Source: Aspidiotus rigidus (Eukaryota > Arthropoda > Insecta > Hemiptera > Diaspididae). Taken from it: 64,000 nt of DNA. Of the stretch, positions 36,771 to 48,707 are shown piece by piece (positions within the stretch are counted from its first letter, which is position 1; every line of letters begins with the position of its first letter). The notes under the pieces were generated by a model. That model worked only from the letters and a program-made list of their open reading frames with translations, was not told where the DNA came from and ran no database searches. Location: contig JAVHKY010000030.1 of the NCBI GenBank assembly GCA_035079385.1, positions 434,001-498,000 on the forward strand, written 5' to 3'. The translations under genes and the position numbers were made by a program.

Positions 36771-38985
36771 TTTGAAATATTCACTATTGGTCACTATTTC
36801 TATGAAATAAAGAACGAAGGGGGGAGGGGGGACGATAATACAGTAAATAACGCTAACACTAAGGAAAATATCTTCGAATCTGTTACCGCTTTTCCTCGTA
36901 AGCTCAAGTGAGTCCTCATTTTCCTCAGGAGTAATTTTTTCTAAGTCCGAAAAATCATAAATGTTGAAAACGACATTTCTTTCTCAATGAACTTGAGTTT
37001 TGCTGCTCGCCAAAAAATATCATTTTTCTTCCCCCTCTTACCAAGTATAGAAGGTGGAGTACGTTCGAGCTCAAGAGGAAACGCCGGAACAGATTCCTCG
37101 TTACGCTTCTCAAGCTAGCACCATCAGAAGGTACATTTGAGCCAACGACAAGCCGTCTTTTTGCCCGGTGGGTTCAACGTACTCCCAATTCTACAAAGCT
37201 GCTTCTACGTCCTCTTCAAACTCCATCCTCTGTGATTGAAGAGGAAGAAGACAAAGAGGGCCACTTCCTATTCAGCGAATCAGTATAATGCATTCCCAAG
37301 AGAAAAAAGACACACTCCACACTTTATAAGAGAGAATTCCTAGGAATTTATATGAGTACCGTAATCGTTTTGCAACTACATTGAGCGAGTTAAGTCTTCA
37401 TGGTCGGATGATTGATACTTTTATCGACTCCCAAAAGAGCAAATTGATGAGTTGAAACAATAAGGTGACATTCGCGACTCAATATACCCAATGCAAGTCT
37501 CATTTTGTTTGTTAGGAAATGACTCATTGAAAAACGTCTTAACGTTCTAGTCCCGGACTACACAGAAGAACGGGAAAACAGGCCTCAAGAACAGAGGATG
37601 GAGATTCTTGAGCGGTTGAACTTGATAAGACCAAATTGTAACTTTGTATCAACATTATGATTATTGCTGACGTACAAAGGAACAAATAAACAACAAAACA
37701 AGTTATAAAACTCAATTCCTTAATCGTAAGAATCATCATTCATCGCAAATAGAGAACAAAGCGAGTTACAAAACTCAATATTTCAAAAAATGAACGACTT
37801 TGGATACTTGACTGACCTCCAAGCTCATAATGCATACATAATTTCGATTCATCCTCTCATTACGACAGAATTCTCCAATTCTACGTTCTTTGTCCTTATA
37901 AGAAATATAATTTACTGATTGTTCAATCTCCAAATTACCCTTTAATGAGTCGTCAGACACCCTAGTTCGGCGAAAGTCCTTCAAGGATTGTACAATTGGA
38001 AGCATTCTTTTCGGATTATCATAATTTTCTTTTGATTATAATCAAGTCCCCTCTTACGCTTGTTCATCTAGCGTGTTAGAGAGCATCCCAATACTTGGAA
38101 AATAAAAAGAATGATCTGGAGTACTGTACACTCACGATGATTTTTGCATTCGAGGAGAGCCTCTTTCCAGAGTTAACTGTATTCGAGTGCACTGTAACAG
38201 AACGTATGCAATATTCGACGACGACGACGTTCCTTCCTGTCGTCGGGAGTTTTCGCTCTATTCACGGGGCGGTGCGACGGATGACCGTGCGTAAACTCGC
38301 GTGTCAACGACCTGTTCCTGTTCGCTCTGAGACTATGTTCCTTACGTATTTTTTTATACTCATCGTCGGTGTCGCTGCACTCGTTATAAATTATCCATAA
38401 TAATTCCTTTTCTTCCGAATGAAAAATTACTTATTACCGCGAAAAAAATGAGAACGCGAACGCTACGCACACGGCGTGTAATATACGTACATATATAAAT
38501 GCACACAAACTGCTCTGGAACATAACGTTTTGTTGACCTCTCTCTTCACGTTTGAAAGAAAAAAAAAAAAAAAAAAACGAGAGTGAACTTTACTATACAC
38601 AATCGCATAGTATACAGTGCGTTCCTACGAAGCTATACTTCTAAACTGGTCGTATATACAAGTAGAATTTTAAAACAAGTTTACATACGCTGGAACGATT
38701 GGAATGTGCTGGTACAAATGCGTGCACTACCCTCATCATAGACATCTAAATGAGGGATTGAATGACATTTCATGAACTACCCGCAGTGATTATAAACTCA
38801 ATCATAGGTTTGCATTAATAACTAAAAGAAAATTTCGAAGCGAAATTTAATCACAAAATGCGACACCACGTAGAAAAATCAAATTATACGTCGGAGTACC
38901 ACCATCAGCATCGAAAATATTACAGCTGAGACAGCGATGAGCGAGACATGGAAAAATATAATTTAAAAATCAGATTCGAGATGCT
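36771..38985. other. No gene recognised
   Basis: Non-coding sequence. A + strand frame around 37055-37230 reads for about 60 codons with one stop but matches nothing I recognise. A 19-base A run lies at 38559-38577. CpG-containing sequence at about 38.2-38.7 kb. Confidence 0.5.
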
Positions 38986-39349
38986 GTGATCAAGAACATT
39001 CTTGTTCACAAGAGTGAGGTGATGAATGCGGCTGTGACGTATGATTTCCAGTTCCTCGAAAGCAAGCCGACGCCGGTAATCATATTCAATGTGCAGCAAT
39101 TCTTCAAATCTTCGTGTGTGACGGTGCCTGCATTCTATTAAATGGTCTGTGTAAGCAGAGGAACCAATTTTATCGGGGGCCCAGGTAGCAATGTACTCCC
39201 AAGTCCATCGTCTATTGGTTTTGCGGATCTAAACGCTGTGGCAGTCGAGGCACTCTCACCTGTGAACACAATTTTCCTCATGTCTAGGGATCTCGTCCTT
39301 AAGGTTGAACGCAGGTTTGGTTATGGGTGGCCCATGTAAGACTATATGT
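38985..39349 (-). pseudogene. Penelope-like C-terminal (GIY-YIG region) remnant
   Basis: On the - strand one frame runs NLKDEIPRHEENCVHR, stop, ECLDCHSV, stop, IRKTNRRW. This is the degraded form of the KD....GVY..C..C...YIGQT.R core of the endonuclease. It continues with SAYTDHLIECRH and RRRLAFEELEIIRHSR, the helix that closes this domain in Penelope-like elements. Two stops disrupt the frame and the GIY/YIG residues are mutated. It is less similar to the 17.5-kb fragment than expected for the same family, so it may be a different Penelope-like lineage. Confidence 0.7.
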
Positions 39350-40036
39350 ACATCATTCTGTAGGTCATAATGTGTGCATACCGATAATGGAAGTCGTGAA
39401 TTTTTTCTCATAACATTTTCTTCTCAATCGTGATAATGTTTGAGATCTTCTCTTTGCTTGAAGTCGCCGCACGGTATGAATGGTGGAAAAAAGTCATAAA
39501 TGTAATCTCCTAGACACCCTATGTGTTACCATTAGAGGTTACCTCAATTAGGCTTTCCTCGAGAAGTACAAATTCGGAATAACTCTTTCGTCAGTGGCTA
39601 GGTCAGTGATTTACACGAAATTATAAGTATTCTTTTGACTGTTGTAAACTGTATGGAGCCCTAGGGCCTTATTTTCAAGTGCTCCGCGGCGAATTTCCTT
39701 TTCAAACAGGGTTCCGGCTGTGAAAAGGTCTGTGAAGTGGTGGTCTGACAAGAAATCAAAATCCTGTACTCTAAAATGACCGATGTGCCTGAAGAGGTGC
39801 ATCTACTAAACCCTTTGTGATATCAATAAAAATTTCTTTCGAAAGTTTTTGCGCGGTGCGCAATGGACAAAATGGAAATTTTACGTCTATTTTTTTCTGG
39901 ACCCTCACTGAACAACGCAAACAGTGCATCGTCGAACCCTCTCACGTTCAACATTGTTCCGCTGCCGTGCCCGGGAGTAAACTAGACCTAGAATCCTCAC
40001 CCCGCTTATGGTGGGCGCACGTGCTCAATTGCGCCT
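39350..40036. other. No gene recognised
   Basis: Non-coding sequence between the Penelope-like remnant and a foldback. A 63-codon frame on the - strand (39611-39802) has no motif I recognise. Confidence 0.5.
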
Positions 40037-40203
40037 TAGTATTCGGATCTCTTGGTTTTTTTTCTTCTCACTGTTAGGTGACAAAAATGTATTTTTCAAT
40101 TTTTTACAAAAGATCTGGAGTTTCTTTTCCTTCTAAGATGTAAAGCTTAAGAGATCTAGGTTTTTTCTATGTCAAGATCTGAAAACCAAGAGATCCGCAT
40201 TTT
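40037..40203. repeat. Foldback with AAGAGATCC arms
   Basis: CGGATCTCTTGGTTTT near 40040 and its complement AAAACCAAGAGATCCG near 40185 form inverted arms about 130 bp apart. Two further AGATCT-containing copies lie between them. It directly abuts the inverted-repeat arm at 40235 and could be a small foldback element. Confidence 0.5.
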
Positions 40204-40234
40204 TGTTTCACTCAGACCCGGAACCTGAGAAATA

Positions 40235-41300
40235 ATCAATCAAATCAAATTTTGTACTATTTCAAAATACCGACAGTAAGTAGTGCACTACAATGTTGAT
40301 AGATATCAATTTTGAAAGGATAATACATGGGATTATCATCTTTAATTTTAGACATTGCACCAAGTAAATCCCCACTTTTTTACTCCTCAATGAAAATGAT
40401 GAATCAATTCAAATTTTGTTCTATTTCCTGTTATTTATGGTTAGTAGTGCATTACATTGTTTGTAGATAATAATTTTTAAAGGATGTATGGAATTATCAT
40501 CTTCAATTTTGGGTATTATACCGAGTAAATTCTTCTGGCGGGAGGAGTAGAAGGAGGGGCTGACTGATATCCTGGAAAATGTGAGTGAAAAACTCGTTAT
40601 TAGAGAAGAAACCAGAATCAGAGAAAAAATCGTGATCTATTGAACAAAATCCCACCACAAATTGATCAAAGTGTACCACAAAGATCAAGGAATTGGGAAA
40701 TGTTTACTTTTTCAATGTAGTGTACAGCATTGATGAATATAATATTTTTAGGGTACAAACCATTGGGGAGGGGGGAAGAGTAACGTACCAAGTCGAGTTT
40801 TCCTGGGAAGACTCTGCTTGATATCCTTCAGATTATAGGAAAGTCAGATGAAGTAGTCAATCCAAAGTTCTACCATAAACTGACGAAAATAATTGCATCA
40901 TCATGACAGTAAGTAGTGCACTACAAAATTGAAGAAACTGATTCATAATATCTTGTTCAATTCATCACAATTTGAGAAAAGATGTTCAATATCAAACAAA
41001 TAAAACTATGATGTATCTCTAGGGTGTGAACGATGGTGGGGGGAAGGAAGGGTGTAATCAACAGCCCAATACTCGTAACTATCTGAAAAAACGGCGAAGA
41101 TGAAAATAGACGTTGTAATAATATAAATAGAAAAAAATGCTAATAATTTCTAGTAATTATGAATGTTGTTATCTGAGCGACTCAACTTACACAGGAACCC
41201 TAAAAACTAACAAAGTTCATGATTTCGAAAAAGAAAAGTCAATCGGGTACTAGATATGATAAAATCAAATCAATCGTTTCTTTCTTCCTCTGGATATTAT
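40235..41300 (-). repeat. Inverted-repeat arm 1 (pairs with 48708-49790)
   Basis: Its reverse complement aligns along about 1 kb with the arm at 48708-49790. Anchors include AGAGGAAGAAAGAAACGATT, GATAACAACA, ATTATTAGCATTTTTTTCTA and AGTTACGAGTATTGGGCT. It contains inverted copies of the GTAGTGCACTAC-centred unit. No coding capacity; probably two insertions of one non-autonomous element in opposite orientation. Confidence 0.85.
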
Positions 41301-43564
41301 CAAGTATTGAGACTTTTTCGAAAAGTGGACAAAAATTTGAAAGTTGCTGTGCAAATGTAAAACTCGCCAGGACTGTAGAGAAATTCGAAAAATTCTATGC
41401 AAAAATAAAATCATGTTCAAAGACTACCTTAGTCACTCTTGACAAAGACTGTACGAGAAATTAAATTTGCCAGGCAAAAATAAAATCTCGAAGAGACAGA
41501 GAATGTATATCTTGAATGACGTCACAACACATTTTTGTTGTGAGAACTTTTTTTGCGCATTTGAGGCAAGAGCCCCCAAAATATATGTTTTTTGACGTCG
41601 CAAAGAAGATGTACCAAATTTGGCAGATGCATTTCTTTAATAGACATTGACCACTCTCATTATGCCACATTCTCTATTTCTAGTATGACGGACAAACTCA
41701 ACATGTCAATTTTAGAAATCAGTCATCCAATTTTTTCGAGTCAGGAATATGTACTGTATATCGGAAGAAATTGATTTGTTACTAATTCTCGTAACTCTCG
41801 AGGTCAACCACCCTATTTCCGAATGAACTTTTCTTGTAAATACCATCTCTCTTGCTCAATCAATTTTGCTGCCTGCTTGCCTCCTCTATCAATTCTTTCA
41901 TCTGCCGCCTGGGTTAGATGAACTCCGACGTTTAAGCTCTGAGAAGTACATAGCATATTTTTCGTAAAATTTCCAACGAACGAATTGATAAAGGTATTCA
42001 CCCGCCGTTGAAAGCTCTCGTATTGGGTTCGCATTTTTCCTAGCACTCAAAGAGATCTCGTATCCATTTTCATGATAGGATGTTCACATAATACCATTGT
42101 ATCCGCCGGGAATAGCATTATTTTCTCTGAGGTCTGCTTATTCATGTTGAGACTCTGTTCGTATGTTATTTGGTGACATGAGAGACGTGCACGTTATGAG
42201 AGAGAAGAGCGAACCGCACTCTGCTCGTTATAAAATTTTTCTTCTTTTTTTTGTGTGTGTGTTTGTGTGTGTAGCTTGAACGAATTAATGTCAGAGTGCA
42301 CTAATTCACGGGTTAACGACTCTCTCGAGAGTTTATTATAGCGGTCAAGACTTCCAGCCTGATAATATAGTTTCCGGTTGTTGTTGTGAGTTATGATTCC
42401 TTTCCCGCCCCCCGTCGTCCACTCCTCACTGTTATTATTTTTATTACGACTAGACGTGTAAACATTTTGCGATATGTGAGAATCCGCTGTTGAGGGTGCA
42501 CATCATTTTCGTTCTTCTAACCACATTATACACGTGTCGAAGTTTCTTTTAATTGATTCGCGGCTGTTTTCAATTATACGAAATCGGAATTCGATATCGA
42601 GGTATTTCGATTTAGAATCGTTAACCGTGTATCGTTCTAATTGCACATGTGATACGAAAGTTGATGAGTTCGATAATAGGGTTTTCATACACGTGCGTAC
42701 GTAGAAACGATTGATATTTTCTCCTCAATGACGAGCGTTTGCGGCGGAAAATTACTCGCGCACGTTGGTGGGAAGATGAGTTTTGAATAATTATCCTCTT
42801 AATTTGACCAGTCGAAAGAAGAGGATTCATCGATTCAATTATACCGATTATTACAGTTATTTTCTAATGATTTCCGTACGTGTAGTGGTGTTTGTGTGTA
42901 TGTGTATGTAAGTGTGCTGCGGTCAATGCGGCGTGTGCTTTACAAAGCGACAACCGCTGTGCGGAGTTCATTGACCTGCTGCTGTTGGGTTTCTGAATAC
43001 CGCGTCGAATGACCGTGGTTTCTTCTAATTCCTTTTCTCGGGTGGTATGTATGTTTGCGCTCTTAGAATAGGTCTCACAGATGTTTTTAGGCAGATATTA
43101 TACTGATGTGTACCGATTGCTCGCAGAACAGCTGGAAATATTTATAGCTGTAAATTACGCCTTTACGATCCTGTCGTCGAACCAAACGGTCCAAATATCT
43201 AAATCGATCAGCCGCTCGTGCGTTTACTCGACTCGTCTTCAAATATTTCATCCTCGTGAGCAAAGTTCTCCGCTTTACAATCCTTAGTGTACGTGCGATG
43301 TTACTTCGAATTTCGACCACACCCTCTTTTTTTTACGAAACTCGAATGGGAAATGTTCGATAGTCTTTCGAATTTGTTCTTTCTTGTTTTGGAGAAAAAG
43401 CGATTGATGTTCGCTCAATTTGTTTTTTTTTTCTGGAATCAAAAAACTGTCGGAGAATCTTAGCTATTATGACCTCGCTATACTGATAAAATATTGAGTA
43501 CAACCCATCGATTGGAAAACATATTTCATTTTCAAGTAATTTAGAACTTTTCACGCGCCGCTTG
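41301..43564. other. No gene recognised
   Basis: Non-coding sequence between arm 1 and the tRNA gene. It has a TGACGTCA palindrome at 41517 and a GT-rich microsatellite near 42250-42272. CpG content rises at 42.0-43.7 kb. A TATAAAA box lies at about 42230, downstream of GAGAG-rich sequence, but no transcript is supported. Confidence 0.5.
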
Positions 43565-43580
43565 AAAAAAAAAAAAAAAA
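43565..43580 (-). terminator. Pol III terminator of tRNA-Arg
   Basis: A 16-base T run on the - strand, 8 bases after the tRNA 3' end. RNA polymerase III stops at runs of four or more T. Confidence 0.9.
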
Positions 43581-43588
43581 TGCATGGT

Positions 43589-43661
43589 CGACCCTGCCAG
43601 GATTCGAACCTGGAATCTTCTGATCCGTAGTCAGACGCGTTATCCGTTGCGCCACAGGGCC
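43589..43661 (-). tRNA. tRNA-Arg (anticodon ACG)
   Basis: The 73-base - strand sequence folds as a full cloverleaf. The acceptor GGCCCTG pairs with CAGGGTC (one G-U), with discriminator G. The D arm carries the A-box (TGGCGCAACGG), the anticodon stem TCTGA/TCAGA encloses the loop CTACGGA (anticodon ACG, read as ICG after deamination), and the T arm has the B-box GGTTCGAATCC. It is nearly identical to other animal tRNA-Arg(ACG) genes. There is no intron and CCA is not encoded. It lies about 3.5 kb upstream of the first visible rdx exon on the opposite strand. Confidence 0.98.
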
Positions 43662-44689
43662 TCGGTTAAATTCGGCCCGTTTCTTAGTATACGTTTTTGA
43701 ACGCGTCCGTGAGGCGACACCCCGATTATTATGTGTATAGGGTAGGTGAGTCATCTGATCCAAATGCTTGATTGTATTTTTGCGTACGCGCAAAAAGTAC
43801 TGAACGTATTTAATTTTTTTTTTTTCCTCATCTTGAATCTTCTTTTCTTGTGAGATTCCAAGTATATTATGCATCTGTTTCTCTCCTTTATATGAATGTT
43901 GTTTGAGATCAGGGGTGGATCGTCATGGTCCTTGATTTGGTCAACTGAGTAGCCTCAGCTTTTGTTTCCTATATCTAGATCGAAAGTTGAACTTTTTTCA
44001 AGTCACATTACATAATGTAACGTGAGGACACGACAGGGCGGAGTCTAGAATCAAGAGTCAAAATTGTGTGGTTGGTCATATTTCTTTATTTTTTGACATC
44101 TTCTGTATCTTTAGACTAAGTTTACAGTTTGATTGATTTCTTAAATCTAATCCAATTTTCTGTATTTGCGCCTGGGAAAGGGACTTTTCAACCTTCAATA
44201 TACTCCCCATAGCTAATCTTCTACCCTATTTTCTCAATTATTTTACGTCTCGCTTTCTAAGTTGTACCTCAACAATTTCAACCTATGTGGGGAAATGAGT
44301 TGCTGTTTGGTTGTGGAGAATTTCTATGTTGAATTGGAACTTTCATTAACTGGAAAGGAATCGTCACAGCGGGATCAAATTCGTAAGGATTTTAATGTGC
44401 GGCACTGCCATTGAAATTCACATATTTTTTGGCAGAAAATCTGTTTTATTTGAGGGGGGGGGGGATTTGAAGAAAAATGGCGGGCTCCAGCTGCCATCTG
44501 GCAAAACATTGGACTCTGAAAAATTTTGATTATTAAGCTGTATCCAATGAGGGGTGGATGTAGATATTCAAGCAATATCTATTGTCTTCTATTACCATTA
44601 TATAAAGAGATGTTACAAATCCATTCAACTTGACAACCTTGGAATTTTTTTTCTAATGCTTTAGCTTGCCTGGGAAAAGTTAGAATTTA
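43662..44689. other. No gene recognised
   Basis: Upstream flank of the tRNA gene and ordinary AT-rich sequence with a short G run at 44453-44464. No gene seen. Confidence 0.5.
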
Positions 44690-45440
44690 TATCCAATAAA
44701 ATATATTTAAATAAATGTTTAAAAAAATATTTTTTGAATAAAATTTACTTATTAAAATTTAATTTATAAAATTCCCACATTATTAATTATTTTAAAGAGT
44801 ATTATTTGTATCGATTTATTTAATTTAAATAATTTTAAATAGTCAATATTTATTCTTCCTATTGATAGATTTTTATTTTTTAAATTTATACAAATTATTT
44901 ATTTCATAAAATTATTATTCTATTCTAATAAAATTATTATAATAAGCCAATAAATAAAACGTATTGGAATAATTTCATTATTTTTTTGTTCAATAGTTTA
45001 TTTAATCAAGATTGATATATATTACAGTATATAATATATTTTTTAGGGTTGTTTATTTAATAAAAATATTATTATTATTATTATTATTATTATAATTTTT
45101 TTTTTGATTATCAATTTTTTTTTTATTTTTTTTTTATTTTTCATTTTAACACGAGTATTTTAGCTGCAGCGACTATTTGCTCGGAGATTTTATGGTGGTG
45201 GTATAGTAACAGTAATATTTTTGGAGAAAAATAAAATAATATAATAATAAATAAATCAAAATAATTTTTCAATTCCTAATAATTGATACCTATATCAATT
45301 TATTAATCTTCATTTAAAATATTTTTCAATTTAAATTTGTTAATAAATTCAAAGTTACACAATTGAGGCACCATATTCCGAAAAGGCTTCAGTCCATTTT
45401 AAACATTTTGAGTAATTTAAAAAAAAAAACAAAGTCTTTT
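44690..45440. other. Extremely AT-rich block
   Basis: About 750 bases in which nearly all positions are A or T, including an ATT microsatellite at about 45064-45092 and long T runs. Two short GC-bearing islets (near 45163-45190 and 45193-45205) interrupt it. No frame of useful length in any direction. The composition differs sharply from both flanks; the origin is unknown. Confidence 0.8.
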
Positions 45441-45456
45441 TGGTAATAATTTATAT

Positions 45457-45720
45457 ATTCGGACCGGGTATATTGTAGATTCGCTAGCGTCGCCTGTGTA
45501 AAATACGTAGATAGTACTGATAAGCGAACGGTAATCCTGACTTGAAACTAAAGGTGATTTTTTAGTTTTTCTTCAATTTCTCCAAAAATAATGAATTTAG
45601 GCGTGTACTCGTAAGGAACAAAATTGAAGAGCGGAAAATTTTCTTTCAGATGGAAATATTTTTGAGAGATTTTAAAAAATTCAAAAATTTTGCGCGACGC
45701 TAGCGCTGCCCGGTCCGAAT
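45457..45720. mobile_element. MITE-like element with GC-rich inverted ends
   Basis: A 264-bp unit starts ATTCGGACCGGG, with GCTAGCGTCGC 14 bases further in. It ends with the complements GCGACGCTAGC and CCCGGTCCGAAT. The left end has a 14-base interval between the two matching blocks where the right end has 4, so the arms are imperfect. The interior is AT-rich with no coding capacity. I do not see a clear target duplication. Confidence 0.65.
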
Positions 45721-47177
45721 TACAAGGTTGATATTCATCCTCTTAGAACATCACAACCGTGATAGATAGAGCACTTGCGCTTGATTCATCATAATGAGGA
45801 AAGTTTTCACTACTAGATCGCGCTATTAACTCAAAGTTGAAAAAAATGGACTAAACTGCTGAACAAAGAATGAAAGACTTATGTTGCTCGCTTTTCGCTC
45901 TGTAATGATCTGGAAAATGAGATCTTGGACTCGTAAATGGGCGTGTGTGGGCATGTGTGCGCCTGATCAATCAGTGTGTAATTCCGCGACATACGTCAAG
46001 ATTATATCATGGACATATGTCATTCATCGAGTTTCTAGGTGTTATCTTCAAACTGACTTCAATATCGAATTCTTCATCGAAGATAGTTCCTGAAATTCAC
46101 CCATAGATCCTAATTTTATTTATTTATTTATTTTAAACGAAAGAAGATATTATAACACCTTTATCGTGATCCAAAATTCTGAAATTTTCGTGACATACGT
46201 CATTAATTTTTTGTACGGCAGTAAAAACTTTTTGGAATGTCGTACTTCAATTAGGAGAATGCAAAGTAGTATACCTATACATCTTAGGGTGGGGGTCTTT
46301 CAAAGCTCCTTCTTTCATTATACCTGCTCAGTTCATTAACAAGATTTTCTAGTTGATATTTCTTTAAATTCGGTTTTGTATCTTTGCTTTTCTAGCTAAA
46401 CCTTAAATTGTTTTGAAACACTCCCTGTTAGATTCTTTTCTGTCTATTCATGTTGATTTCTCAAAAATAATCATTTTAGCTGCCCAGAGGATTTTGGCGA
46501 AGCTTTTTAGCCTCTACTACATCTGCTTTTCTATCACCATTCTATGTGTGTGTGCGTGTGTATGTTGGAGACGCAGGAATAAGGCTTCCTGTTAACGAAC
46601 TTTCATCAGAAACGAGTATACCGTCGATATTTCCATTAGCGAAACGATGCATTCGGGTTAGACGTCAGTACCAGCAGAAAGTCCAAACGTTGCATTATCA
46701 CGTTCGTTTATCTCTTAGAGTGGCGGAGTCTGCGTAGCGAACTATTCCATTAACTTTTGTATTCGTATATTATTACGCTTACCCGATAGAAAATTGAGTC
46801 CTTTTCTATTTTTCTCGTACAATAACTACGCCATAATTGCACGAATCGATCTTGTCGTATAGCAGAGGAAAGTTTTCCCATAGTTATGGTATATATGCGA
46901 AAAGTGTATACCTACGAAGTGAACTTTCTTTTTGGTTGAGCACCTTAAAATAGCGTCGATTTTCATCTTTGTTGCAAATGCAAAGTACGTATTATTATCG
47001 CCCATAATTCTTCGTCGAGTGCTAGTAGTTTGTGGCGTCGTCGTGTAAAATCGAACACGAATCGATTTTGCGAAGAAGTATCTGTATAGATGTAACGTTT
47101 TATGCTCTCGTATCCGTATACGACACATTATATAATTCATATCTAAAGTCAAATGTTTTTTCTTTCACGTGTTACAG
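45721..47177. other. Sequence upstream of rdx exon; no gene recognised
   Basis: This stretch ends with a good polypyrimidine tract and AG acceptor (47176-47177). At least its 3' end is therefore intron, and an exon upstream must splice to 47178. I could not identify that exon. Confidence 0.5.
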
Positions 47178-47346
47178 GGTGCCGGTGGTGAGCGATTGCT
47201 CCGGGGCGTCCGGTCAGAATGCAACTGTACGCGTGGCTGCTGGCTCTAGTTCGAATAGCATGAGTGCAGCTGCGCCTACCCGAGTGCCCAGTCCATCTCC
47301 TAACGATAATAACGCGCCGGTCGCAGAAAATTGGTGCTACACTCAG
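47178..47346 (+). CDS. rdx: roadkill/SPOP orthologue, N-terminal exon (partial gene)
   Basis: Acceptor TTACAG/G at 47177 and donor CAG/GTAAGG at 47346. The frame gives MSAAAPTRVPSPSP, then NDNNAPVAENWCYTQ from an ATG at 47260 with A at -3. This matches the SPOP N-terminus (RVPSPPP, PVAESWCYTQ) directly before the MATH domain. The exon stays open upstream of that ATG (VPVVSDCSGASGQNATV, then serine-rich), so either a longer N-terminus exists or this part is 5' UTR. The exon ends in phase 0 and joins 61039. SPOP/Rdx is the substrate adaptor of a nuclear Cullin-3 ubiquitin ligase; in flies it degrades Ci/Gli in Hedgehog signalling. Confidence 0.93.
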
Positions 47347-48707
47347 GTAAGGGACGGAAAAATATTTTATTGTGTACTTGTTCTTCTTATCTACTCGTTT
47401 GCAGCATCTCTTAGTATTCGTGTGGAGTGTGTATGTCGTCAAATTAGACGCTTCTCTACAGTTCTTCGAATTGGAGAGTTGCATTCGAAAGGGGTCAAAG
47501 GGAGAAAGCGTCGGTCTTGACGAAACAGGGACTCGTAATGATGCTAATGAGAAAGAGCGCAATACTTGCATACTTTTTTCTACACGTTGGTGTATACAGA
47601 TGCATTCATTGTAATTGGTAGAGGTGAAATTGAATATTATTTTCATCGTTCACGAGTGGGATGTGGATTTAATGAGTGAAACGTCGTCATCGTTTGCGAT
47701 AGAAATGATGATGATGCATGAGCGTTTGACTTTTCATCGTTTATTTATTGTTATTTTCATTTCTTTTTACCCATGCGTTATTGCTACGATGAAATTTCGC
47801 GGGAACTTATTTGACGGACGTTGCCAGAATTTTCTACTTTTACGATCTTTTCGAAACTATTTTAATGTCTGCTCGACAATTACGAAATTTCGATTTTGTA
47901 CATCTCTATCTATGGTAAGATATAGACTCGCATCCGTTTTTGGCTTCCGCAAACACACTGATTTTTCTGGGGCGTAGATGACCCGGAAATGGTGTCAATC
48001 TTCCAGGAAGATACGAGATCGAGACAAAACAGACACTAGAAGAATAAGGTAGATAATGAAGTTATTGAAAATAAGTTTGGGCATTCTGTATTTCAAAATT
48101 CTGAATGTTATCGAGTTGACGAACAAGGAGCACAGGTTTGATCGGAATTAGATTTGCTTTGTAGAAACAATTGTCGGTAAATTCGGTATTTCTCGTGACG
48201 TATTGAACAGGGTATACTCGCTGCGGCTTTGGTACCAGTCAACCAGCCACGATCGTTCAAAATCCCATAAAAATATATGGAGAACATTTCGGTCATTTAT
48301 TGATGTTTCAAAACAAGAAATTTAAATAAGGAAACAAAATATATTATATATTTTTAAATACTCGAGGACTTCCAGATTCTGTGTATAAACTCTTGGTTCC
48401 TAATTTATTTTTTATTTTTGAGTATTAATATATGATCGAAACGTCTTTCCCTATGTATTCTTATGGGAATCGACAAGATGATGAGACAAATGATTGTAAT
48501 ATCAAATGACTATCGAACTTGAATACTAGCACTTTTACCTGTTGTTACGTCACCGGGGAAAAGTTCTATTGAGATTTGGTTCTTCGCAACTATCAAAGTG
48601 ATCAAATGAGATATTTCAAAGTCACAGCCTTGAAATTTCGCTTTATGGATAGAAATCTTGACTTCAAAAGTTTTATACATTCCTTTTCTCCTCCTCCTTC
48701 TCCTCCT

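Noticed and set aside
43551..43874. 107-codon frame on the - strand over the tRNA gene
   Set aside because: It runs straight through the tRNA-Arg sequence and its T-run; the RNA gene explains the conservation.
44690..45440. Nuclear copy of mitochondrial coding DNA
   Set aside because: No frame of meaningful length and no mitochondrial protein motif is visible, so only non-coding origins remain open.
47149..47646. 165-codon frame on the - strand across the rdx exon
   Set aside because: It is antisense to a confidently identified coding exon and has no recognisable domain; the exon's base composition explains its length.
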